Below are positions 35,332 to 43,454 of a stretch of DNA of 64,000 nt, piece after piece. A model generated the notes under the pieces. The model searched no databases. It had not been told where the DNA came from and was given only the letters and a program-made list of their open reading frames with translations. The first letter of the stretch is position 1. Each line of letters begins with the position of its first letter. A program made the position numbers and the translations under genes. Origin of the DNA: an uncultured Ectothiorhodospiraceae bacterium (lineage in GTDB: Bacteria > Pseudomonadota > Gammaproteobacteria > Nitrococcales > Nitrococcaceae); NCBI GenBank assembly GCA_913055565.1, contig CAJXKP010000012.1:1-64000 (forward strand), written 5' to 3'.

Positions 35332-36285
35332 ATGGATGCCAGCGACGATACGTCCGCTGAGGACAGTGAAAAGGCGCTCCAGACGCGAGCGGCCTGGTAC
35401 TACTTCACGGGTGGTCTCACCCAGAAGGCCATCGCTGGCTACCTCGGGGTCAGCCAGGTCAAGGTCAACCGCCTGCTGACGGCGGCCCGGGCGACAGGGC
35501 AGCTCGAGGTAACCATCGACAGCGATCTGGTCGGCTGCGTCGCCCTGGAGCACGCCCTGATTCAACGATTCGGTCTTCGCCAAGCGGTGGTGGTGCCGGC
35601 GTGGGATGATGCGTTCAGGCATCGCGAGAGCCTGGGTGTGGGGGCCGCCGCCTATGTTGACGATCTGCTCACGGCGGACATGACGCTGGCCTTAGGCTGG
35701 GGGCGCTCGATCGCCTCGCTGGTCGATAGCCTGCCGCCGCGACGCCTTCGCGACCTCGCCGTTGTCGGCCTCCAGGGCGGCCTGGCGCATTGCGCCCAGT
35801 TTAATACCTTCGAGACCGTTTCCGATCTCGCTGCCCTCTATGGCGCGGATCAGCACTTCTTTACGGCGCCGTTGTATGTCGATGCGGCGGCCGTTCGAGA
35901 CCGCTTGCTGTCGCATGAGCCCATCCGCGAGACATGCCGAAAGGCCGCGGCCGCGGATATCGGGCTGGTGGCCATGGGCGGCATGGATGATTCGATGGCG
36001 CTGACCTATGGCATTAATGATGCCACGGTCGCCGCCGAGCTCCGAGAGGCGGGCGCCGTCGGCGATGTGCTGGGCTATTTCATCGATGCCGATGGCCGGC
36101 TGGTGGACCACCCCGTCAATCATCGAACGGTGGCTTTGCCGTTGGATCGTCTTGCCAACCTGAAGCAGATCGTGGCCGTGGGCGGTGGCGCCTCCCGTGT
36201 GGCCATCGCGCGCGCTACGTTGGTCGGCGGCTATGCGGGGGTGCTGGTCACTGATGAGCGTACCGCGGCGGCGCTCGTTGGCTGA
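35332..36285 (+). CDS. SorC/DeoR-type sugar-binding transcriptional regulator
   Basis: 317 residues. An N-terminal helix-turn-helix (GLTQKAIAGYLGVSQVKVNR) precedes a SorC-type sugar-phosphate-binding domain: LALGWGRSIASLVDSLPPRR, LAVVGLQGGLAHCAQFNTFE, ADIGLVAMGGMDDSMALTYG and LKQIVAVGGGASRVAIARAT. These are tetrameric regulators that sense phosphorylated sugars. It ends the forward run of the island and is convergent with a second regulator of the same family. I start at the ATG at 35332, preceded by GGGGAG; the frame stays open further upstream, to 35239, where the sequence looks untypical. Confidence 0.88.
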   Translation: MDASDDTSAEDSEKALQTRAAWYYFTGGLTQKAIAGYLGVSQVKVNRLLTAARATGQLEVTIDSDLVGCVALEHALIQRFGLRQAVVVPAWDDAFRHRESLGVGAAAYVDDLLTADMTLALGWGRSIASLVDSLPPRRLRDLAVVGLQGGLAHCAQFNTFETVSDLAALYGADQHFFTAPLYVDAAAVRDRLLSHEPIRETCRKAAAADIGLVAMGGMDDSMALTYGINDATVAAELREAGAVGDVLGYFIDADGRLVDHPVNHRTVALPLDRLANLKQIVAVGGGASRVAIARATLVGGYAGVLVTDERTAAALVG

Positions 36286-36306
36286 GGCCATCGCCGCGAC
36301 GACGGA

Positions 36307-37308
36307 TCACGCGCCGACGACGCCGTCGGTGCCGTTACGGGTCGCCTCGTCGAGCTTGAGTATGGAGTGCGCGTTGGTGGCGCTGGTGGCCAGGGTGTTG
36401 ATGACGCCCGTGCGCAGGGCACCCAGGATGGCCGCCGCCTTGGTCTTCTCGCTGGCAATGGCGACCACGTCGGGGATACGTTGGAGCTCGCTAATGGTTA
36501 GCCCGACCACGCGACCCTGCATCGGCACGGCTGCCGGCTCGCCGTGGATATCGATGAAGTCGTAGCCCATCATATCGCCGATCGTCCCCGATAAGCGCGC
36601 CTCGGCGATCTCCTGGGGCGAGAACCAGCCCATTCGAACCATGTTGCTGTCTTCGCTGAGATCGCCGACGCCGATCATGGCCATGTCCGCCCGGCGGGCA
36701 CGGTCCAGCGTCTGCTTGACCGTGTCGTTCTGCAGGATGGCTTGCCGTACCCAGGGATCCGCCACTAGGGCAGGGGCATAGAGTGTCTCGCTCTCGCCGC
36801 CGAAGCAGGCAGCCAGCCGGCGTGCGATGTGGTCAGGGTTCATCTCCTCACCGGCGCGTTGGGAACCGCCGATGCCGGATACGAAGGTGCAGTCCCGCTG
36901 GGCCGGGGCAAAGGCGTTATCGGCGATGGCGCTCACGTTACGGCCCATGGCGATCGCCGCAATGCTGCCGTCTTGCAGGGATCGATCCATGTGCTTGGCC
37001 ACCAGGTCAGCTACCGCACTGCGCTGGAGCTCGCTGTCGTTGTAATCGATCGCGATCAGGGCCCGGTCCAGCCCGAAGCGTTGCAGCAGCTCGTGCTCGA
37101 GCGGCGCGCTCAGGACGGGGTGATGGCGTACGCGCACCTCGACGATCCCCTCGTCGTGGGCTCGCTTGATTAAGCGCCCGACCTTGGCGCGTGATAGATG
37201 GAGCCGATCCGAGATCGCTTCCTGCTTCAGTCCCTCAACGTAATAGAGGACGGCGATCTCGGTGACCAGCTCAAGACTCGCGTTGTTGCCCCCGGCCTTG
37301 GCGTTCAC
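36307..37308 (-). CDS. SorC/DeoR-type sugar-binding transcriptional regulator
   Basis: 333 residues. HTH region EGLKQEAISDRLHLSRAKVG, then RLIKRAHDEGIVEVRVRHHP, and a SorC effector domain with IAAIAMGRNVSAIADNAFAP, TFVSGIGGSQRAGEEMNPDH, MAMIGVGDLSEDSNMVRMGW, MMGYDFIDIHGEPAAVPMQG and the C-terminal VINTLATSATNAHSILKLDE. Similar to sugar-alcohol operon regulators of proteobacteria. It is only 21 bases from the convergent regulator, and transaldolase, on the same strand, lies 75 bases upstream. It may regulate one of the two importer operons. Confidence 0.88.
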   Translation of the reverse strand: MNAKAGGNNASLELVTEIAVLYYVEGLKQEAISDRLHLSRAKVGRLIKRAHDEGIVEVRVRHHPVLSAPLEHELLQRFGLDRALIAIDYNDSELQRSAVADLVAKHMDRSLQDGSIAAIAMGRNVSAIADNAFAPAQRDCTFVSGIGGSQRAGEEMNPDHIARRLAACFGGESETLYAPALVADPWVRQAILQNDTVKQTLDRARRADMAMIGVGDLSEDSNMVRMGWFSPQEIAEARLSGTIGDMMGYDFIDIHGEPAAVPMQGRVVGLTISELQRIPDVVAIASEKTKAAAILGALRTGVINTLATSATNAHSILKLDEATRNGTDGVVGA

Positions 37309-37383
37309 GTGCTGCTCCTCGTCCCCACAAAGGCACGGCGCGCTTGCCCATAGCGGCTCATTGCCCGCGAGTCCTTAGCGGCC

Positions 37384-38364
37384 CTACCGGAGTGTGGCGA
37401 TGTAATCGCGCAGCTTCATCGCGTCCTGATGGAAGCCGCGGATCCCCGCCGCGAGCTTTTCCGTTGCCATGGGGTCGCCGTTGAGCTCCCAGCGGAAGCT
37501 CGGCTCGTCGATGTCCAGGGCGGGGATGTCCTTGGCGCGACTACTGGCCGCGTCGAGCCCGGGGGCTACCTCGCCCTGCTCACCCTGTAGTTCCTCGAGC
37601 AGCTTGGGCGCGATAGTCAGCCGGTCGCAGCCTGCGAGCTCGAGAATCTGTGCGGTCGTACGGAACGAGGCGGCCATTACGATGGTGCTCAGGCCGTGGG
37701 CCTTGAAGTAGTCGTAGATGGAGCGCACGGACTGAACGCCAGGATCCTCGCTGGGCTCGAAGTCACGCCCCTCGCGCGCCTTGTACCAATCGGTGATGCG
37801 ACCCACGAAGGGTGACACCAGGAACGCCCCCGCTTGCGCACAGGCGACGGCCTGGATACGCGAGAAGATAAGCGTCATGTTGCAGTTGATGCCCTCGCGT
37901 TGGAGTACGCGAGCCGCCTCGACCCCCTCCCAGGTGGCGGCGAGCTTGATCAGCACGCGATCCTTGGGCACCCCGATATCCTCGTACATCTGGATGAATC
38001 GATGCGCCTTCTCGATGGACGCCTCGGCATCGAACGAGCGGTCCGCGTCTACCTCGGTCGACACGCAGCCCGGGACGATCTCAAGGAGCTCACGACCGAA
38101 GCCGACGGCCAGGCGATCCATGATCGCCTCGATATCGCCCTCGCGCGTGTTCGTGCGACCGCGTCCCCATTCAATGGCCTCGTTGACGAGCCCCTGGTAG
38201 GTCTCGAGCTGGGCGGCCTTGAGCAGTAGCGAGGGGTTGGTGGTGCAGTCTTGCGGGCGGAACCGCTTGATCTGTTCGATCTCGCCGGTATCGGCAACGA
38301 TGGTGCTCAAGCCGGCCAGGCTTGCCAGCTTGCTGCCGTCGACGGTCTGTGAATGAGCGCTCAT
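37384..38364 (-). CDS. tal: Transaldolase
   Basis: 326 residues, close to the roughly 317 of TalB. LASLAGLSTIVADTGEIEQI, FRPQDCTTNPSLLLKAAQLE, the Schiff-base Lys in VLIKLAATWEGVEAARVLQR, INCNMTLIFSRIQAVACAQA, SPFVGRITDWYKAREG and TIVMAASFRTTAQILELAGC are classic. It joins sedoheptulose 7-phosphate and glyceraldehyde 3-phosphate in the non-oxidative pentose phosphate pathway and completes the route for the ketose phosphates produced in the island. A GGGGGAGG lies before the ATG. The transketolase partner is not in the window. Confidence 0.96.
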   Translation of the reverse strand: MSAHSQTVDGSKLASLAGLSTIVADTGEIEQIKRFRPQDCTTNPSLLLKAAQLETYQGLVNEAIEWGRGRTNTREGDIEAIMDRLAVGFGRELLEIVPGCVSTEVDADRSFDAEASIEKAHRFIQMYEDIGVPKDRVLIKLAATWEGVEAARVLQREGINCNMTLIFSRIQAVACAQAGAFLVSPFVGRITDWYKAREGRDFEPSEDPGVQSVRSIYDYFKAHGLSTIVMAASFRTTAQILELAGCDRLTIAPKLLEELQGEQGEVAPGLDAASSRAKDIPALDIDEPSFRWELNGDPMATEKLAAGIRGFHQDAMKLRDYIATLR

Positions 38365-39132
38365 GGCAACCTCCCCCTGCTGTTATCTGTATGGGTTCGA
38401 CCACGGTCGAACGGCGCTGGCTGTGAGCGCCTGACCGAGTGCCTTGGTTGGTTGACGCCCTCGACTATACGCCACCTGGGATGCCGCTCCGGCACCCAAG
38501 ACCTCTAAGCCGTGCCCACCAGCTGTTACATACGCGCACTCGCTGCGCGTTCCTACAATTGATTGCACGCCTTAAACGGGGCGACGTCAAGCGATCTCGC
38601 CGCGCCGCGCCCGGTCCGGTGGCGTGGCGCCTGATCCGAGATAGGTCAGGTGTTGTTGTTAAGACACAGGTAGAGGTGGCGTATTCAGGCGGAACGCCGA
38701 CGGTGGCGTGCGCTGCCTTGCCGCCGATCGAAGCCCTGCGGCCCTTAGGTTGGTCATACGCGCAGTGACCTAACAACTGATCACAACCGAGCCCGATCCA
38801 ATCACCGGGGATGACCGCCCCTCGCCCAAGGCGAACTGGCAAATGGTTGCCCCGCTCCATGCCGGCTAAGCGATAGGCCGAATCAGCAAGTCCCGAGGTT
38901 ATGAGGGTCGCTTTACCCCGCAAGCTCGCCAACACGACTCGCGTTCTGGCCGTGGATGGCTAGCGACACGCCCAGGCTGGCCTGGCGGAGGCGAGTCATG
39001 CAGCGCACGCTACAACCGGGGTTGGACAGCGAAACCGAGGGTGTCGAGGGCGGAAGGGCGCCGATCGGTTCTCTCCCGGCGGGATTGAACCGGCATGTAA
39101 CGCCTCAGCTACAGGAGGGCGATTGCGTTGGG
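38365..39132. other. Intergenic region, probable tRNA-like remnant inside
   Basis: About 770 bases upstream of transaldolase and downstream of the HAD phosphatase gene (both minus strand). The longest open frame (38465-38935, minus) has no family resemblance and odd composition. A tRNA-like remnant near 39061-39120 is listed separately. Otherwise I see nothing I can name. Confidence 0.5.
39068..39119 (-). other. Possible tRNA remnant lacking the anticodon arm
   Basis: On the minus strand the sequence reads CCCTCCTGTAGCTGAGG, then about 14 bases, then CCGGTTCAATCCCGCC and GGGAGAG. CCCTCCT and GGGAGAG can pair at 6 of 7 positions like an acceptor stem; TAGCTGAGG is D-arm-like, and GGTTCAATCC is a T-loop. 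The distance between D and T parts leaves no room for an anticodon arm. It is either a decayed tRNA or chance. Confidence 0.3.
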
Positions 39133-39807
39133 TCAGCGCCCGCCGACCTCGTCAACATGGCGCAGAAGATCCTCGGGGTCTTGGTAGACCCGATACGCAC
39201 CGGCTCGCTCAAGCTCATCCTGCCCGTACCCGCCCGAGAGTAGTCCCACCGACAAGGATCCAGCGCGGCGGCCGGCGAGGATGTCCCAGATGCTGTCGCC
39301 GACGACGATGGCATGGCTCGGATCGATCTCGAGCCGGTCCGCTGCCGCCAGGAAAAGATCCGGGTCGGGCTTGGCGTGGGTCACGACATCGCGGGTGATA
39401 ACAATCTGGTTATCCGGATTGATACCTAGCATCTCGATGGCATGCTGGGCGGTCTTTATGCGGCCACTGGTGGCAATGGCCCAGGGTATCCCCTGCTCGG
39501 TGAGATGCGTCAGCAGGTCCTCGGCGCCGGGCAGCGGACGCACGCTCTCCGAGCGCTTGAGATAGGCCTCGGCGTGGAGCCTCGGCAGCTCTTCGACGGT
39601 CGCGTCGCTGAGCTCCGCGCCGGTCTCGCGCAAGAGCATATTCGTAAAAAGGCCGCCGCTCATGCCGATACGGCGGTGGATGCGCCAAACAGCGAGATCG
39701 ATGCCCACGGTTCGCAGCGCGTCATGCCAGGCGAGGACGTGCTGGTAGACGCTATCGATCAGCGTGCCATCCAGATCGAATATGAATGAGGGGGTAAAAC
39801 GACTCAT
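39133..39807 (-). CDS. HAD-superfamily phosphatase (phosphoglycolate-phosphatase-like)
   Basis: 224 residues, cytoplasmic. HAD motif I FIFDLDGTLIDSVYQHVLAW with the nucleophile Asp, a helical cap (IHRRIGMSGGLFTNMLLRET), motif II WAIATSGRIKTAQ, the Lys-Pro-Asp-Pro of motif III in THAKPDPDLFLAAADRL, and motif IV IVVGDSIWDILAGRRAG. It belongs to the beta-phosphoglucomutase/phosphoglycolate phosphatase group; the substrate could be a sugar phosphate. I start at the ATG at 39807 with GGAG six bases before; a TTG four codons upstream is also in frame. Confidence 0.88.
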   Translation of the reverse strand: MSRFTPSFIFDLDGTLIDSVYQHVLAWHDALRTVGIDLAVWRIHRRIGMSGGLFTNMLLRETGAELSDATVEELPRLHAEAYLKRSESVRPLPGAEDLLTHLTEQGIPWAIATSGRIKTAQHAIEMLGINPDNQIVITRDVVTHAKPDPDLFLAAADRLEIDPSHAIVVGDSIWDILAGRRAGSLSVGLLSGGYGQDELERAGAYRVYQDPEDLLRHVDEVGGR

Positions 39808-40076
39808 CGGGCACTCCAATCAACGGTGAAACGATTAGGCATGCTTGGGGGACCCTCAGCCTCGGGTAGGCAGGCGCTGTGCATCAGTAAGGCAGAGCTT
39901 ACGCCCGATGCAGAACGTGGCTGGCCATGGCCTCTGCTCGGACAGCCAGGATGGACCTGTGCTCTGATTACACTGTAGACCAGCCTCCGGCCGGCGGCCA
40001 TGGCCGAGGTGCACGGCCGCTGCCATTCGCTGGCCGGGTTGCGATCATCTGGCAGCTGCCTCACCCTTAGCCTTTG

Positions 40077-40163
40077 TGCCGGGGGAGCCCGCAAAAACCG
40101 GGCTGAGACTGTGCCGAAGGGCACTGACCCCTAAAACCTGACCGGGTTAACACCTGCGTAGGG
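40077..40163 (+). promoter_or_regulatory. TPP (thiamine pyrophosphate) riboswitch
   Basis: THI-box aptamer: GGGGGAGCCCGC then CCGGGCTGAGACTG, GGGCACTGACCCCT, AACCTGACCGGGTTAACACC and TGCGTAGGGA, all in canonical order. The conserved TAGGGA ends ten bases before the ATG of the symporter gene and overlaps the Shine-Dalgarno (GGGAG). Binding of TPP would therefore probably block translation initiation. Without TPP the gene is expressed. Confidence 0.95.
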
Positions 40164-40172
40164 AGCTCTACC

Positions 40173-41573
40173 ATGCCTGCTGTATCGACCGCGGTGGCCG
40201 TCGTGCTGCTGTGTGCCGTGCTCGCCGCCTTCACCTGGATCGGCCTGCGCGCGCGCCAGACCGGCGCCTCGCTCGACGACTATGTAACCGCCCGCGGCTC
40301 GCAACGCTCGACCCCGCTGGCGCTGTCGTTCCTCGCGTCCGGCGCCGGCGCCTGGATCCTGTTCGCACCGCCCGAGGTGGGGGCATTCGTGGGCCCACTC
40401 GGCATCGCCGGCTACGCCCTCGGTGCCGGTGCGCCGTTTCTACTCTACGCACTGGCGGGCCCGCGCCTGCGGCGCCTGGCGCCGAGGGGCCATAGCCTGA
40501 CGACGTTCCTGCGCGAGCGCTTCGGCCGCCTATTCCATGGCTACGTGGTCGTCCTGTCGGTGCTCTACATGCTGACGTTCGTGACCGCTGAGCTTACCGC
40601 AGCGGGCTCGGTTACCGCCTTGCTCAGTCCCGTTCCGGGCTGGGTCGCTGTCGCGCTGGTTGCCGCGGCTACGCTGGCCTACACCGCTAGCGGCGGCCTG
40701 CGCGCGAGCCTGCACACCGACCGCTGGCAGGCGGTACTGCTGGTCGTGTTGCTGATCGCCGCCGCCTTTGCCGGCGCCTCCGCGCTGCCCGCGGGCGGTG
40801 CCTCGGGGATCGCTATCGGCGGCGGCTGGCAGGCCGGGTTGACCCTGGTGATCGCAGTGACCGCGGCCAATCTGTTCCACCAGGGCTACTGGCAGCGCGT
40901 GTGGTCGGCGGCCTCCGACCAGGACCTGGTACGCGGCGGCCTGGTCGGCGCACTGGCCTCGGTGGGAGTGATCGCGCTGACGGGCGTTCTGGGTCTGGCG
41001 GCGGCCAGCAGCGGCCTGTCGCTCGGTGAGCCGCCGGCGCCGCTGTTCGCACTCTTCGGCGCGGGCCCGGGCTGGCTCGGCGCCGTCGTCCTGGTGCTGG
41101 CGATAACGCTGGTCGCCTCCTCGGTGGATACGTTGGAGAACGGGCTTGCCGCGCTGGTCGGCTCCGAGCGCCCGCGTCTGTCGCTCACGGCCGCGCGCTG
41201 GCTCACGCTGGCGCTGATGGTGCCGGCCGTCGCGGTGGCGCTGCGGGGCTATTCGGTCCTGCGCATACTGCTCGTCGCTGATCTGCTGTGCGCGACGGCC
41301 ATCGTCCCCGCGCTTGCCGGCCTGGGGCCGCGCCTGAGTGGCGCCTACGCGCTGGCCGCCGCCGTCGCCGGGCTCGTCGGCGCCGTTGGGGGCGCCCTCG
41401 TGCAGCACGGTGAGCTGCTCGCGCTGACCTTCCCCAATGGCGCGCCCACGCTCGGGCCCTTCCTGGGCGCGTTGGCCGCGTCCGCCGGCGTTGTGCTAAT
41501 CGGCCTGCTGGTCGGACGCAACGCGCACGACCCCGCTTCGGCCGGTGCGCGAGTGACGCCCCTGAAGTCGTAG
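40173..41573 (+). CDS. Sodium:solute symporter, probable thiamine or thiamine-precursor importer
   Basis: 466 residues with about 13 hydrophobic helices, SSS family. YVTARGSQRSTPLALSFLAS in the first cytoplasmic loop region, LTAAGSVTALLSPVPGWVAV, TLAYTASGGLRASLHTDRWQ (family-typical TASGGLRAxxxTD), and NLFHQGYWQRVWSAASDQDL match the family core. Function follows from the TPP riboswitch directly upstream: genes under it import or make thiamine. Comparative-genomics work has proposed SSS-family importers of thiamine precursors (ThiV); homology to that group was not checked. Substrate (thiamine, HMP or thiazole) is open. Confidence 0.85.
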   Translation: MPAVSTAVAVVLLCAVLAAFTWIGLRARQTGASLDDYVTARGSQRSTPLALSFLASGAGAWILFAPPEVGAFVGPLGIAGYALGAGAPFLLYALAGPRLRRLAPRGHSLTTFLRERFGRLFHGYVVVLSVLYMLTFVTAELTAAGSVTALLSPVPGWVAVALVAAATLAYTASGGLRASLHTDRWQAVLLVVLLIAAAFAGASALPAGGASGIAIGGGWQAGLTLVIAVTAANLFHQGYWQRVWSAASDQDLVRGGLVGALASVGVIALTGVLGLAAASSGLSLGEPPAPLFALFGAGPGWLGAVVLVLAITLVASSVDTLENGLAALVGSERPRLSLTAARWLTLALMVPAVAVALRGYSVLRILLVADLLCATAIVPALAGLGPRLSGAYALAAAVAGLVGAVGGALVQHGELLALTFPNGAPTLGPFLGALAASAGVVLIGLLVGRNAHDPASAGARVTPLKS

Positions 41574-42011
41574 GCCGCGCAAGCGCCTAACAGCGTCCGG
41601 CGCAGCCTTAAGTATAGACAGTGGCCGCTAGCCGGGCCGGGCGGGGCTTGCGACCGTCGATCGTCAGTATTAGCGGGGGTTGCCGTCCATTAGCGATCCG
41701 GTTCCCGTGTTGGTGCGTATTGGCCAGTCCATCTCTCGCGGCTTGGCGTCGGCGCTCGACATGAGCTTGTTGACTAACACGTTCGGGCCGTTCGTACCGA
41801 CCAGCACATCGCTCGGGCAGGAGGGACTGGGTGGTCCAGCGCCCGCCTAGAGTCGGCGGATCTCGAGACCGGTCTCGTTGACGGCGTCGGCGGACCATTG
41901 GGATCCCTGACCGGCTTGACCGCGGCACAGGTTGCGTAGCGTGTTGCGCTGAGGTGCCTGACTAGTGGCGATGTGCGCAGCAGGTGGTGTGTCGGCTGGT
42001 TCCCTATGACA
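41574..42011. other. Intergenic region, no gene seen
   Basis: About 440 bases between the symporter gene and the exported protein gene, which are convergent. Open frames on the minus strand are rich in Arg, Pro and Ser and match nothing I know. No hairpin with a T-run was found. Confidence 0.4.
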
Positions 42012-42731
42012 TTAGGGCAGATCGTTTTGGCTGACCTTGGGTTCTTGGGAGCCACCTTTGCCACGGACATTAACCGTCAACACGAGGTAGTTCGAGCTGG
42101 CCGTGCCGTCCTGAGACGTCCGCGCGATGATGGTGTCCGGGATGGCAGCGGCGAACACATGCATACCGGCTGCGCCGCCTAGACTGGTGAATTCCGTCTC
42201 CAGTCGGCCCGTGTCAGAGTCATCAGCGCGCAAGCGTAGTTGGAGGCGGCATCGCACACCATCGCCGCGGTTCACGAGCTCGAGGATGCGCGCACTAACC
42301 GATACAGGGAAACTGCCCGAACCCGAGTCCGGGGGCGATGGCAGCGTACCGATACGGTTCGCGTATTGGCGTATCCGACTGTGTAAACGGTCGGCCCCCG
42401 TGGCTGTGGCCAGCCAAGCCCCGGCCGGGAAATCGCGGCTGATATGATCGCCTTCCGTAGCGACCTCGGCATCGACCTCGTCGGCGACGCTGGTCGCCAA
42501 GTAATCGGCTAGTCGATGGGAGGGGATGTCTTTAGTGAGGCTCAGGAAGAACCAGCGTACGCTGGCGGAGTAATCCTCCGGCGCCTGGCCGCTGGTGGCA
42601 GTTTCGGCATCGTCTGCTGGTCCCCGTTGGGTGCCTGCCCCGGCATCCGGCAGCGCCGCCGGTGACAGCGCCACCAGGCTGGCCAGTATGACGCCCTCCA
42701 GGGTGAGTAGCCGCATGATGGAACGCCTCAT
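42012..42731 (-). CDS. Exported protein of unknown function
   Basis: 239 residues. The N-terminus RSIMRLLTLEGVILASLVAL with PAALPDAGA is a plausible signal peptide. The mature protein contains YSASVRWFFLSLTKDIPSHR, a helix ADYLATSVADEVDAEVATEG and repeats of polar beta-type stretches (RCRLQLRLRADDSDTGRLET, TASSNYLVLTVNVRGKG). I recognise no family. The start at 42731 has GGAGG ten bases upstream; a TTG two codons earlier is an alternative. Confidence 0.65.
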   Translation of the reverse strand: MRRSIMRLLTLEGVILASLVALSPAALPDAGAGTQRGPADDAETATSGQAPEDYSASVRWFFLSLTKDIPSHRLADYLATSVADEVDAEVATEGDHISRDFPAGAWLATATGADRLHSRIRQYANRIGTLPSPPDSGSGSFPVSVSARILELVNRGDGVRCRLQLRLRADDSDTGRLETEFTSLGGAAGMHVFAAAIPDTIIARTSQDGTASSNYLVLTVNVRGKGGSQEPKVSQNDLP

Positions 42732-43368
42732 GGCCAAAATGCCTCCGCAGGTAGCCGCGACGCTTAGGGGCCTAGCATGAGGTAGGTTTTAGGCGATGCG
42801 CTACCCGAATTGATGGGCTTTGCCTGAAGGCGGGCACAGCCGGGGCTCGTGACCTGTCGCCACGTTGCGACAGATGGCATAAGGCGTTACTGGGCTGAGC
42901 GGACTGCAGTCCTCGCTAGGGCCACGGGTATCGCAATGATGTGTCGCCATGACGGTAAGACGACCAGGGTCGGAGCCCGTGATGGGTAGTAGCGCGTGGT
43001 GGTTGGCCGGCCGCGGCAAAAGGCCCTACTGGCTAGGCGCGACCGCACGAGGATTTCGAGTGAGAGCCTTCGGGACTGGACGATTCGACCGGATCCCTAG
43101 GGGCAGCGGGTTGGGGGCCGCTATAGGGGCCGGCGAGGTTGGTAAGTCGTGGCCCGACTACCAACGTGGCGTTGAGCTCTTGATCGATCAATCGCGCTAC
43201 GCGGCGAGTAGTGGTGGCACCGTATTTGCTGGAGCATTCACGGTCCACCGTTGGATGGAGCTATCGAACCCAGTCAGTCGCAACGGGAGCCACAGTGCCT
43301 TACTTCCTCATTAGGCTCCGATAGCACCGCAGCTTAGCCTAAGTAGGCGAGTTATTCCGGGGGGAAAC
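42732..43368. other. Intergenic region, no gene recognised
   Basis: About 640 bases between the unknown exported protein gene and tRNA-Pro. A plus-strand open frame at 42949-43314 has no recognisable family or good ribosome-binding site; I do not call it a gene. It looks like degraded DNA. Confidence 0.45.
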
Positions 43369-43445
43369 TGGTCGGGGCGGCAGGATTTGAACCTGCGGCC
43401 TCTGCCTCCCGAAGGCAGCGCTCTACCAAACTGAGCTACACCCCG
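43369..43445 (-). tRNA. tRNA-Pro(CGG)
   Basis: 77 bases on the minus strand, with encoded CCA (TGG at 43369-43371 on the plus strand). The acceptor starts CGGGGTG, D-arm TAGCTCAGTTTGGTAGAGC, anticodon stem CTGCC/GGCAG with loop TTCGGGA and anticodon CGG, and T-arm GCAGGTTCAAATCCTGC. It lies ten bases from the 3' end of ispB on the same strand, so it may be read through from it. Confidence 0.97.
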
Positions 43446-43454
43446 ATTGTGTCG

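Noticed and set aside
38465-38935. A 156-residue minus-strand frame between transaldolase and the phosphatase
   Set aside because: Composition is irregular, no motif is seen, and the start lacks a Shine-Dalgarno.
42949-43314. A 121-residue open frame upstream of tRNA-Pro
   Set aside because: No ribosome-binding site, atypical composition and no known family.
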